Of a stretch of 64,000 nucleotides of DNA, positions 34,978 through 43,196 are shown in pieces. Position numbers and translations under genes: made by a program. The notes beneath the pieces are model-generated. The model was not told the origin of the DNA and made no database searches. It saw only the letters and a program-made list of their open reading frames with translations. The stretch comes from Streptomyces geranii. GTDB lineage: Bacteria; Actinomycetota; Actinomycetes; Streptomycetales; Streptomycetaceae. How positions within the stretch are numbered: the first letter of the stretch is position 1; every line of letters starts with the position of its first letter. Location: contig NZ_PJME01000013.1 in the NCBI RefSeq assembly GCF_002954775.1, forward strand, positions 124,001 through 188,000, read 5' to 3'.

Positions 34978-35187
34978 CCAGGCCCGCTAAAACCACGGGT
35001 GGTGTCCGGGACCGACCTCCATCGGTGCCAGTGAACGCTTCCAGGACGGCCATCCTGGAGGCCTTCGCATGCCTGGCCCCGAGTGGAGGCAGGCGTCCCC
35101 ATCGCAGCTCGACCGGGGATCAATCGCAGGTCCGCCAGAGTCGCCACCCATGATCCACACCAGCCAACTCGGGTCCCTCAAAGGCCA

Positions 35188-35287
35188 GTTGCAGAGGGTG
35201 TTGCCTCTGACTGCCTCTGAGTGACCCGGGTCGATCCGGGGTCGAATCAGAGTGTTTCCTCTGACTGCCTCCGCTCGCCTCTGCAAC
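35188..35287. other. Origin-like repeat array upstream of rep
   Basis: A 22-base direct repeat with 2 mismatches (35198-35219 and 35252-35273; core CCTCTGACTGCCTC) lies inside an outer inverted repeat, GTTGCAGAGG (35188-35197) and CCTCTGCAAC (35278-35287). The centre carries CCCGGGTCGATCCGGGG. Additional CCTCTG motifs are scattered between. The layout resembles iterons of a plasmid origin; no experimental support is visible in sequence. Confidence 0.55.
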
Positions 35288-35345
35288 CCGTCCTAGCAGG
35301 TCACAGCCTCATCGCCCCCACACAAGCGCAGGTCAGAAAGGTCCG

Positions 35346-35390
35346 CTAGCTGTACCACTGGTTCCTGGCGAAGGCGGTGGTGTGAGGCAT
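35346..35390 (-). pseudogene. 5' fragment of a Rieske oxygenase gene
   Basis: An ATG-started frame encodes MPHTTAFARNQWYS and stops. The first 13 residues equal the start of the Rieske oxygenase at 3648-4712. Its own upstream region (operator variant at 35482-35498) is preserved but differs from that of the intact gene. It marks the right edge of the island. Confidence 0.8.
35352..35390. repeat. Right copy of 39-bp direct repeat bounding the island
   Basis: Same orientation and 38 of 39 bases identical to 4674-4712. Sequence similarity ends sharply on the island-facing side (GCTAGCT here versus GCGGCGAC on the left copy). Confidence 0.75.
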
Positions 35391-35481
35391 GGCGTTCCCG
35401 TCCCTGTCGGCGGGGCGTCCTCGCCCCGCGTGCCGTGATGGGAAACAGGGTCCTGACGGGCGTGGCAGTCACGCAAGGACA

Positions 35482-35498
35482 CTTCTGCCAGGCGGAAG
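35482..35498. promoter_or_regulatory. Variant of the Rieske operator
   Basis: CTTCTG-N5-CGGAAG, one mismatch from the perfect dyad at 4780-4796 and at a comparable distance before the truncated Rieske start. It supports the idea that this is the promoter of a former Rieske gene. Confidence 0.45.
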
Positions 35499-35518
35499 CG
35501 TCTTGATGAAGTCGCTGG

Positions 35519-36390
35519 TCAGAGCCATGCCGCAGATACCGGTTCGCCGGGGGTGAGGCCGGTTTCGCCGAAGGCGTCCACCGCCACCCAGTACTCCGCG
35601 CCCGCGTTGAGTGAGCGCAGGTCCAGGGCTGTGCGCTCGTAGACCAGCCAGCTGTGGTAGAGCTTCCGCGGGTCACGGCCGTAGCGGACGTTGTAGCCGA
35701 TGGCTCCGGGGGCCGCCTCCCACTCGATCCGCGCGGTCCGGTCGTCAAGGCGGGCCGCCCGGGGCCGTACGGCGGGCGGGGCCGCGCCCTCGGCGGTCCC
35801 GAAGGCGCGTACGCCGCTGAGTGCGAAGGCGCCGTCGAACGGCTGCCGGCCGCCGGTGACCCTGATGAACCGGGTCTCCTGCGGGGTGTCGAGGACGACC
35901 AGGGCGTGTGGGGCGTCGGTGTCCGTGTCGCGGGAGTCCCGTACGGCGGTCCACTCCCGGCCGTTCCGCGAGAACTCGACCAGGATCTCCGGGGGTTGGT
36001 GGCCGGGGAAGATGCCCCGCCAGGTGTGGCCCAGATCCACGCCGTCCGGGGTGAGCGGCGCGCCGGCGGCCAGTTCGTGGTCGGCCAGGTTGAGCTGCAC
36101 GGCGTGCACGGTCCTCGCCTCGCCGAGGTCGACCGTCAGGGACTCGCCCGGCTCCCGGCTCCCGGCCGCCCACCAGGTGCGGATGTCCTCGTCGACCGCC
36201 GACGCCGGGTCGTGGCCGGGTGCCGAGGACGAGGCGACGGCAGCCGCCCTGTAGGACAGCAGCATCCAGGGCGGTGGCGTCCACGGGTCGAACGGGCCGT
36301 TCGGGACGGTCGTCGGATAGTCGGCGAAGTTCTGGTTGCAGAACAGCACACCGTCGTCGTCGGGAACGGGGAAGGCGGCGGAGGGATTTC
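35519..36390 (-). pseudogene. 5'-truncated GH43-type glycoside hydrolase (C-terminal F5/8 and FN3 part)
   Basis: The frame reads FPVPDDDGVLFCNQNFADYP and continues with PPWMLLSYRAAAVASSSAPG, which is the end of the catalytic domain in large Streptomyces GH43-like enzymes. A discoidin-like (F5/8 C) region (about SLTVDLGEARTVHAVQLNLA) and an FN3-like C-terminus (ARIEWEAAPGAIGYNVRYGR) follow. In-frame stops lie just upstream of 36390 and no catalytic domain is present, so the 5' two thirds are lost. An ATG-less opening at about 36349 could only give a non-catalytic remnant. Confidence 0.8.
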
Positions 36391-36456
36391 GTAGTCAGAG
36401 CGTTACATTCGGGAGGCGTTTCCACCTACTTGCCCGTACGAGTGCTGCCGGGCCGG

Positions 36457-37185
36457 TCAGCCCGCTCGGCGCAGCGGTACGGGCTCGGCGTCGGCCTGTT
36501 CCGGCAGGCCCCCGGCGTGCGGCTGGAGGGAGACCATGTCGGCCTCGGGTGCCGGCCTGCCCGACCGGAGAACCGCCAGGCCGTACCACGCGAGGAGCGG
36601 GGCGAGGGTGGCCCACAGTGTGCCGAGCGGGTGGTGGTCCGTGGTCAGCATCGCCGCCGTGCCCGCGAGCAGCGCCACGGCCGTCGCGGCGGCCCGTATC
36701 CAGAACCTCGCCCCGCTCGCGACGACCGCCAGCGCCAGCAGCACGTACCAGCCCGCGCGTACGCCGGGCAGTGCCAGGTAGTCGCGGACCAGGGCGGCCT
36801 CGTCCGCCGGGAGGCCCCGCACCGAGGCGAAGACGACCAGTCCGCCCGCGTGCGACACGAGCAGCGCGAGGGCGCCGCGCAGATAGACCGACTGGTGCCG
36901 GGCGGCCAGCCAGAGCAGGGTCAGCGCCAGCAACGGCCAGGCGGCGAAAGCCTCGGCGCGGCTCAGCAGCTGTGCCGTGGCCTCGCTGAACGCCGTCCAG
37001 CCGGTGCTCAGCGCGGTGCCGTACGGACGGGCGGCCTCGGCGGCGGAGCCGAGTCGGCCGGTGCCGAAGAGGGGGTTGTCGTCCGCGGTCAGGGCGAGGA
37101 GTCCGCCGTACACGAGTCCCGTCCCCGCCACGCCCGCCGCCCCGCGTCGCAGACTCCGGCCCGCGGGCGTCCCCGGCTGCGGCAT
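36457..37185 (-). CDS. Integral membrane protein of unknown function
   Basis: A 242-aa protein with about six hydrophobic helices (for example GAAGVAGTGLVYGGLLALTA, AWPLLALTLLWLAARHQSVY, WYVLLALAVVASGARFWIRA, ATAVALLAGTAAMLTTDHHP). The order of features, with TTDHHPLGTLWATLAPL near the end, is vaguely like PAP2-type phosphatases but the acid phosphatase signature is incomplete, so I do not assign one. A GGGA sequence supports the ATG at 37185; an upstream ATG would add a basic leader. Isolated gene. Confidence 0.65.
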   Translation of the reverse strand: MPQPGTPAGRSLRRGAAGVAGTGLVYGGLLALTADDNPLFGTGRLGSAAEAARPYGTALSTGWTAFSEATAQLLSRAEAFAAWPLLALTLLWLAARHQSVYLRGALALLVSHAGGLVVFASVRGLPADEAALVRDYLALPGVRAGWYVLLALAVVASGARFWIRAAATAVALLAGTAAMLTTDHHPLGTLWATLAPLLAWYGLAVLRSGRPAPEADMVSLQPHAGGLPEQADAEPVPLRRAG

Positions 37186-37434
37186 GAGGCGTCCCGGATG
37201 CTTCTCGCGGCGCGCGCGGCGGCGGGAGGCGCACACGGTGAGGCAGCTCATCGTCCGCCAGCCTCCTGATCGGCCGAGGACGCGCCGCGCCGCCTCGGCG
37301 GACGCGTCGGCATCCTGCATCCTGCATCCTGCTCGACGATCAGGTAACCGGACTCGATTCTCCGCTTATTCCCGCTGTGACGCAGAAGACAGAAGTTCTG
37401 ATACGGCCGGGAGCGCCGGGCCCGGGAGGGGCCG

Positions 37435-38142
37435 TCACGCCCGGTTCGGCCCCGCCCCCTCGCCCGGGCAACTGCCCAGACCCTTCGTCTCCGCGTTGCC
37501 CAGCAGGGCCCGTTCCGTCTGCAGTGGAGTCGGCGCGGCCGGGAGCGGTTCGGTGTGGTCCGGGCCGCACGACGCCAGCAGGAACGCGACCAGGCGCCGC
37601 CAGGCGTGCGGGGCGGCGCAGCGGGTCACCTGGGCGACCCCGGCGTTGGCGAGCAGGAACAGGAAGACGTCCTCCGGGACGAAGTCCGCCCGAAGGGCCC
37701 CGGCCTCCTGGGCCCGGCGCACCAGCTTGGCCAGGGCGGCCGACTGCCGGTCGCACAAGGCCGACGCCACCTGCGAGTTGGGCAGCCGGACGGTGAACAG
37801 ATCGCTCAGGCCGCGATCGGCCGCCATGGCCCCGCAGAGCCGTTCGACATACGTGCTGAACCCCGTCCAGGGGTCCTCGCAGCGCAGTGCCTCCTCGGCG
37901 ATGGCCGTGACCCTGCGCAACTCGTCCTCGAACGCGGCCTCGACCAGCTCCGCGCGAGTCGGGAACCGCCGGTACAAGGTGCCCGCGCCCACCCCGGCGC
38001 GCTCGGCGACCTCGTCCAGGGGCGCGTCGAGCCCCTGCTCCTCGAAGATCTGGCGGGCGGCTGCCACGAGGCGTTGCCTGTTCCGGAGCGCGTCCGCCCG
38101 CAGCCCCCGTCCACCCGCCCGTACGCTCTCCGTCGCCGCCAT
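37435..38142 (-). CDS. TetR-family regulator
   Basis: A 235-aa repressor. The N-terminal TetR HTH spans residues about 20-65 (AARQIFEEQGLDAPLDEVAE, then GVGAGTLYRRFPTRAELVEA). The C-terminal half resembles the SbtR/TetR_C_33 ligand-binding type (RLVAFLLASCG). The final 30 residues are Gly/Pro-rich. Target unknown; it faces no clear partner gene and may be autoregulated. Confidence 0.88.
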   Translation of the reverse strand: MAATESVRAGGRGLRADALRNRQRLVAAARQIFEEQGLDAPLDEVAERAGVGAGTLYRRFPTRAELVEAAFEDELRRVTAIAEEALRCEDPWTGFSTYVERLCGAMAADRGLSDLFTVRLPNSQVASALCDRQSAALAKLVRRAQEAGALRADFVPEDVFLFLLANAGVAQVTRCAAPHAWRRLVAFLLASCGPDHTEPLPAAPTPLQTERALLGNAETKGLGSCPGEGAGPNRA

Positions 38143-38246
38143 GCCTCCAGCCTAGCAACCGGACGACCTTCTCCGGTTACCGAGCGCGACAGGGGCCGGG
38201 AACGACAGGGGCCGGGGGTGGGGGTGGCTGCCGGGCCCGCGTCCGC

Positions 38247-38666
38247 TCACCCGGTCGCGAGGGAGATCTCCGTCGACTTGATCAGGGCGACGACCGGGGA
38301 ACCGGCGGTCAGACCCAGGTCGTTCACCGCGTCCGTGGTGATCGCGGCGGTGAGTTCGCCGCCCGCGACGGTGACCTTGACGGACGTCATGGCGGCCCCC
38401 GTGGCGAGGCCGGCGACCGTGCCGGGCAGCTGGTTGCGGATGGAGACGCCCTTGACGGCGGCGGTGGCCAGCGAGACCTCCGTGGACTTGATCAGGGCCC
38501 GTACGGCGCTGCCCTCGGCGAGACCGAGATCCTGGACGGCCTCCCGGGTGATCGCGGCGGTGAGGTCCTGCCCGCCGTCGAGACGGACCCTGACCGTGGC
38601 CATGACCTCTCCGGTGGTGACGCCGGTGACGGTACCGGGGAACTGGTTGCGGATGCTCAGGCTCAT
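38247..38666 (-). CDS. Molbindin: two tandem mop (TOBE) domains
   Basis: A 139-aa protein consisting of two copies of the molybdate-binding mop domain: SIRNQFPGTVTGVTTGEVMA (residues 4-23) and SIRNQLPGTVAGLATGAAMT (about 75-94), each ending in ALIKSTE-SLAT. This is a cytoplasmic molybdate or tungstate storage or homeostasis protein. The ATG at 38666 is preferred; a GTG 15 bases upstream is possible. It diverges from a LysR gene. Confidence 0.88.
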   Translation of the reverse strand: MSLSIRNQFPGTVTGVTTGEVMATVRVRLDGGQDLTAAITREAVQDLGLAEGSAVRALIKSTEVSLATAAVKGVSIRNQLPGTVAGLATGAAMTSVKVTVAGGELTAAITTDAVNDLGLTAGSPVVALIKSTEISLATG

Positions 38667-38955
38667 GGCGGAACGCCTCACAGGGGAGAGGGGCGGGCGA
38701 GGGGAGTGGAGAAGAGGGAAGCGGAGAGGGGGAAGCGGAGGGAGGAAGCGGAGGGGGGAATGTCGGGTTTGGGGTTGCTGCGGGGCTCACGCTAGCGGGG
38801 GCGGGCGCGGTGGCCGGGACGGACAGCGTGCGCGCGGGGCCGTGTCGCCTCGCCGAGCGGCAGGTACGGCGACTACCCGTGCCGCCCGCGACCCCCGATG
38901 CTGTACGTCGGGTCACGAAGACCCCGGTCTCGGTGACCCGCCCGGAAGGTGGCAC

Positions 38956-39888
38956 ATGCTGCTGCGTCAGCTGGAATACCTCGTCGCACTCGCCCGGGAG
39001 CGGCACTTCGCCCGCGCCGCAGCGGCCTGCTTCGTCTCCCAGCCTTCACTGTCCGCCGCGATCCGGCGGCTCGAACACGAACTGGACGTGCCGATCGTCC
39101 GCCGGGGCAGACGGTACGAGGGACTGACGCCGGAGGGCGAGGTCGTCCTCGCCTGGGCGCACCGCATCCTCGCCGAACGGGACGCCCTGCGGCAGGAGTT
39201 GTCCGCGATGCGCGGCGGCCTCAGCGGAACCCTCCGGCTCGGCGTCGTGCCCACCGCGCTGCCCGCCGCCTCCCTCCTCACCACCCCGTTCTGCGACCGG
39301 CACCCCGAGGCCCGGGTGAGCCTGGAGTCGCTGTCGTCCGCCGAGATCACCCACGGGCTGGCCGAGTTCGAGCTGGACGCGGCGATGACGTACCTCGACG
39401 ACGACAGCCTCCGCCACGTACGCCGGTTCCCCCTCTACGAGGAGCGGTACGTGCTCCTCACGCCGCTCGACGGACCGCTCGCCGCGCAGCCGACGGCCCG
39501 CTGGGCGCAGGCCGCCGCCCTGCCGCTCTGTCTGCTCAACTCCCGGATGCGCAACCGGCGCATCATCGACGAGTGCTTCGCCGCCGACGGGGCCACGGCC
39601 GCGCCCGCCATCGAGTCGGACAGCGTCGCCGGACTGTACGCGCACCTGCCCGGCGGACGCTGGTCCAGCGTGATCTCGCACGCCTGGCTGCACATGTTCG
39701 GCGTACCGGAGGGCATGCGGGTGGTCCCGCTGAAGGGCCCCGCACACGGACCGAGGGTCGGACTGGTCGTCGTACGGGACGAACCGCAGTCCGTGCTGGC
39801 CGAGGCGCTGCTGAAGGTGGCGCGGGAGGCGGGCGTCCGGGACGCGCTGGACGAACTGCTCAACAGCTATCTGGGTGACGGGAGCTGA
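38956..39888 (+). CDS. LysR-family regulator
   Basis: A 310-aa protein with the N-terminal LysR HTH (LRQLEYLVALARERHFARAA, SQPSLSAAIRRLE) and the C-terminal periplasmic-binding-like effector domain (GTLRLGVVPTALPAASLLTT). A GGAAGG ribosome site sits before the ATG. Diverging from the molbindin gene, it may respond to a molybdenum-linked or formate/cyanate-like signal, but this is inference from position. Normal family length. Confidence 0.88.
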   Translation: MLLRQLEYLVALARERHFARAAAACFVSQPSLSAAIRRLEHELDVPIVRRGRRYEGLTPEGEVVLAWAHRILAERDALRQELSAMRGGLSGTLRLGVVPTALPAASLLTTPFCDRHPEARVSLESLSSAEITHGLAEFELDAAMTYLDDDSLRHVRRFPLYEERYVLLTPLDGPLAAQPTARWAQAAALPLCLLNSRMRNRRIIDECFAADGATAAPAIESDSVAGLYAHLPGGRWSSVISHAWLHMFGVPEGMRVVPLKGPAHGPRVGLVVVRDEPQSVLAEALLKVAREAGVRDALDELLNSYLGDGS

Positions 39889-40142
39889 GTGCACGCACCA
39901 TCGGGGACGGTCGGACCGAGGCGGGCGCGGTGCACGATCAGCGGCCCGACGATGCCGCGCCCGGGGCCGCCGTGGGGGTTTCTTGGGCCGGTCTTGGCCC
40001 GCCCCTCATCTCATGTACCGGCGACCTTCACACCGACGCCACCGGACCCTTCCGTGCCGTTCGGTCCCCCTGGGAAACTCCAGGCGCGCACATTCCGCCA
40101 CGTACCGCTCATCGCCGTCATCAGGACGAGAGGCCTTCACCC

Positions 40143-42197
40143 ATGCCCGAGGTCAACCGGCGCCGCTTTCTCCAACTCACGGGTGCCACCACGGCGTTCA
40201 CCGCGCTCTCCAGCAGCATCGAGCGTGCCGCCGCCCTTCCCGCGCACCACCGCACCGGCACGATCGAGGACGTCGAGCACATCGTCGTCCTGATGCAGGA
40301 GAACCGGTCCTTCGACCACTACTTCGGCGCGCTGCGCGGAGTACGGGGCTTCGGCGACCCGCATCCGGTCACCCTGGACAACGGCAAGTCGGTCTGGCAC
40401 CAGTCGGACGGCACCAAGGACCTGCTGCCCTTCCACCCGGAGGCCGACGACCTCGGCATGCAGTTCCTGGAGGGACTCCCGCACTCCTGGCCCGACGGGC
40501 ACGCCGCGTACAACGGCGGCAAGTACGACAAGTGGGTGCCCGCGAAGGGCGCCACGACCATGGCGTACCTGACCCGCGAGGACATCCCCTTCCACTACGC
40601 GCTCGCCGACAAGTTCACCGTCTGCGACGCCTACCACTGTTCGTTCATCGGCTCCACCGACCCCAACCGCTACTACATGTGGACGGGTCACACGGGCAAC
40701 GACGGCAAGGGCGGCGGCCCGGTCCTCGGCAACGACGAGGTCGGCTACGACTGGACCACCTACCCCGAGCGGCTGGAGGGGGCCGGGATCTCCTGGAAGA
40801 TCTACCAGGACATCGGCGACGGCCTGGACGCGGCCGGTTCCTGGGGCTGGATCCAGGACGCCTACCGGGGCAACTACGGCGACAACTCGCTCCTCTACTT
40901 CAACAAATACCGGGGTGCCAAGGCCGGTGACCCCTGGTACGACAAGGCCCGTACCGGTACCGACGTGAAGAACGGCGACGGCTACTTCGACCGCCTGAAG
41001 GCCGACGTCAAGGCGGGCAAGCTCCCGCAGATCTCCTGGATCGCCGCCCCCGAGGCCTTCTCCGAGCACTCCAACTGGCCCTCGAACTACGGCGTCTGGT
41101 ACATCTCGCAGGTACTGGACGCGCTCACGTCCAACCCGGCGGTCTGGGCGAAGACGGCGCTGTTCATCACGTACGACGAGAACGACGGCTTCTTCGACCA
41201 CCTCGTGCCGCCGCTGCCGCCGAAGTCGGCCGCGCAGGGCAAGTCCACGGTGGACGTGACGCTCGACCTCTACAAGGGCGACGCGAGCCGGGTCGCCGGT
41301 CCGTACGGTCTCGGCCCGCGCGTGCCGATGCTGGTCGTCTCGCCCTGGAGCAAGGGCGGTTACGTCTGCTCCGAGACCCTCGACCACACCTCGATCCTCC
41401 GGTTCATGGAGGAGCGCTTCGGGGTGCGCGAGCCCAACATCTCGCCCTGGCGCCGGGCGATCTGCGGTGACCTCACCGCCGCCTTCGACTTCTCCCGCAA
41501 GGACGCGAAGCCGGTCCCGCTGCCGGAGACCGACGGCTACGAGCCGCAGGACCGCGACCGCCACCCCGACTACAAGCCGACTCCGCCGGCCGACCCGCGC
41601 ATGCCCCGCCAGGAGCGCGGCACCCGCCCGGCCCGCCCGCTCAAGTACGCCCCGTACGTGGACGGTTCGGCCGACCCGGCCGCCGGAAAGTACACCCTCT
41701 CCTTCGCCTCAGGCGCGCACGCGGGCGCCGCCTTCGTGGTGACGTCCGGCAACCGCACCGACGGCCCCTGGCACTACACGACCGAGGCGGGCAAGACCGT
41801 CTCCGACACCTGGAACTCGGCCTACTCCAAGGACGCGTACGACCTGACCGTGCACGGCCCGAACGGCTTCCTGCGCGTCTTCAAGGGCCGCGGCAAGGGC
41901 ACCGCAGGCCCCGAGGTGACCGCACGCCACATCGGCGACGACGTCGAGCTGACCCTCGTCAACAAGGGCTCCGGAACAGTGGAGTTGACGCTGAGCAGCG
42001 CGTACGGGGGGCACGACCGCAAGATCAGGGTGCGGGCCGGGGCTGTCGTACGGCACCGGGTGGACCTCGGGTCCAGCAGGCGCTGGTACGACCTGACGGT
42101 GACCTCCGGGGCCGACGCGTCCTTCCTGCGCCGGTTCGCCGGGCATGTGGAGAACGGCCGGGCGGGCGTGAGCGACCCGGCGATCGCGGCCTGCTGA
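40143..42197 (+). CDS. Phospholipase C, phosphocholine-specific type, Tat-exported
   Basis: A 684-aa secreted enzyme. Twin-arginine signal NRRRFLQLTG at residues 5-14. The phosphoesterase domain begins EHIVVLMQENRSFDHYFGAL and contains TYDENDGFFDHLVPP, the metal-binding region of the acid phosphatase/phospholipase C superfamily. Two C-terminal DUF756 beta domains follow (from about residue 490). It hydrolyses membrane phospholipids outside the cell, releasing phosphocholine-type head groups and helping phosphate scavenging. A GC-rich inverted repeat follows the stop. Single gene. Confidence 0.9.
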   Translation: MPEVNRRRFLQLTGATTAFTALSSSIERAAALPAHHRTGTIEDVEHIVVLMQENRSFDHYFGALRGVRGFGDPHPVTLDNGKSVWHQSDGTKDLLPFHPEADDLGMQFLEGLPHSWPDGHAAYNGGKYDKWVPAKGATTMAYLTREDIPFHYALADKFTVCDAYHCSFIGSTDPNRYYMWTGHTGNDGKGGGPVLGNDEVGYDWTTYPERLEGAGISWKIYQDIGDGLDAAGSWGWIQDAYRGNYGDNSLLYFNKYRGAKAGDPWYDKARTGTDVKNGDGYFDRLKADVKAGKLPQISWIAAPEAFSEHSNWPSNYGVWYISQVLDALTSNPAVWAKTALFITYDENDGFFDHLVPPLPPKSAAQGKSTVDVTLDLYKGDASRVAGPYGLGPRVPMLVVSPWSKGGYVCSETLDHTSILRFMEERFGVREPNISPWRRAICGDLTAAFDFSRKDAKPVPLPETDGYEPQDRDRHPDYKPTPPADPRMPRQERGTRPARPLKYAPYVDGSADPAAGKYTLSFASGAHAGAAFVVTSGNRTDGPWHYTTEAGKTVSDTWNSAYSKDAYDLTVHGPNGFLRVFKGRGKGTAGPEVTARHIGDDVELTLVNKGSGTVELTLSSAYGGHDRKIRVRAGAVVRHRVDLGSSRRWYDLTVTSGADASFLRRFAGHVENGRAGVSDPAIAAC

Positions 42198-42213
42198 CAG
42201 GGCTTGCCGACAA

Positions 42214-42234
42214 GGCCGGCTGCCGGGCCCGGCC
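42214..42234 (+). terminator. Possible hairpin after phospholipase C
   Basis: GGCCGG and CCGGCC form a 6-bp stem with a 9-base loop 16 bases after the stop. No T-run; weak evidence. Confidence 0.3.
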
Positions 42235-42310
42235 GGTAGGCGGTGTGCGGGCCGGGGCGCCTTGACCGGGACATGGTTGTCTGATGACCATGCCACGGTA
42301 CTGTGCCCCG

Positions 42311-43102
42311 GTGAGCACGCAATCGAACATAGATGCAGGTTGGTACCCGGATCCCCACGGAGCTCCCCAGACGCTCCGCTACTGGGACGGATCCCAGTGG
42401 ACGGACCACACCAACACCGACCAGAAGCCGCCCGCCGGTGCCCCGAAGGTCCAGCGCCAGGTGCAGCAGCAGGCCGGGGTCACGGCCGGCGGGGCCGGGG
42501 GTGGCACGCTGTTCAGCGAGCCGGTGCTGGTGGTGAACCAGAAGGCCAAGCTGATCGAGCTGACCAACGAGTACAAGGTCATGGACCAGCAGGGCAGGGA
42601 ACTCGGCTCGGTCGTCCAGGTCGGCCAGAGCGCGCTGAAGAAGATCCTGCGCTTCGTCTCCAGCCTCGACCAGTACATGACGCACAAGCTGGAGATCAGG
42701 GACGCGCACGGGCAGCCGGTGCTGCTGCTGACGCGGCCCCGGAAGTTCCTCAAGTCGCGGGTGATCGTGCAGCGTCCGGACGGGTCGCCGGTCGGTGAGA
42801 TCGTGCAGCAGAACATGATCGGGAAGATCAACTTCGCGATCAACGCGAGTGGTCAGCAGGTCGGCGCGATCAAGGCGGAGAACTGGCGGGCCTGGAACTT
42901 CGCGATCGTCGACCACGCGGAGAACGAGGTCGCCCGGATCACCAAGACCTGGGAAGGTCTGGCGAAGACGATGTTCACGACCTCGGACAACTACGTCCTG
43001 CAGATCCACTACCAGCTGCCCGAGCCCCTGTTGAGTCTGGTGGTGGCGACGGCGCTGACTGTCGATACGGCGCTGAAGCAGGATGCACGGGGTCTTGGCT
43101 GA
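42311..43102 (+). CDS. Phospholipid scramblase-like protein with DUF2510
   Basis: A 263-aa protein. N-terminal DUF2510 motif (AGWYPDPHGAPQTLRYWDG), a Gln/Ala-rich linker, then a scramblase/LURP-one-like beta barrel (FSEPVLVVNQKAKLIELTNE, LEIRDAHGQPVLLLTRP, AITKTW-like EVARITKTWEG). The barrel's C-terminal helix is hydrophobic and may touch the membrane. The GTG start gives the usual VSTQSNID leader; an ATG 27 bases upstream is possible. Role in bacteria unclear. Confidence 0.82.
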   Translation: MSTQSNIDAGWYPDPHGAPQTLRYWDGSQWTDHTNTDQKPPAGAPKVQRQVQQQAGVTAGGAGGGTLFSEPVLVVNQKAKLIELTNEYKVMDQQGRELGSVVQVGQSALKKILRFVSSLDQYMTHKLEIRDAHGQPVLLLTRPRKFLKSRVIVQRPDGSPVGEIVQQNMIGKINFAINASGQQVGAIKAENWRAWNFAIVDHAENEVARITKTWEGLAKTMFTTSDNYVLQIHYQLPEPLLSLVVATALTVDTALKQDARGLG

Positions 43103-43142
43103 CGGGACCCATTCACAGCCGACGGGGTGGTTCGGGCGGTTC

Positions 43143-43166
43143 ACAGGGGCCGACCGGAGCCCCTGT
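43143..43166. terminator. Bidirectional hairpin between convergent genes
   Basis: ACAGGGGC and GCCCCTGT form a perfect 8-bp stem with an 8-base loop between the convergent scramblase-like and transporter genes. The motif GTTCACAGGGGCCG is repeated 32 bases later. Confidence 0.6.
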
Positions 43167-43196
43167 TCACAGGTGTGTTCACAGGGGCCGGTCGGT

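Noticed and set aside
4674..35390. Calling the island an integrase-driven ICE
   Set aside because: No integrase, excisionase or conjugation ATPase gene was found, so only a plasmid-like integrated or captured element is claimed.
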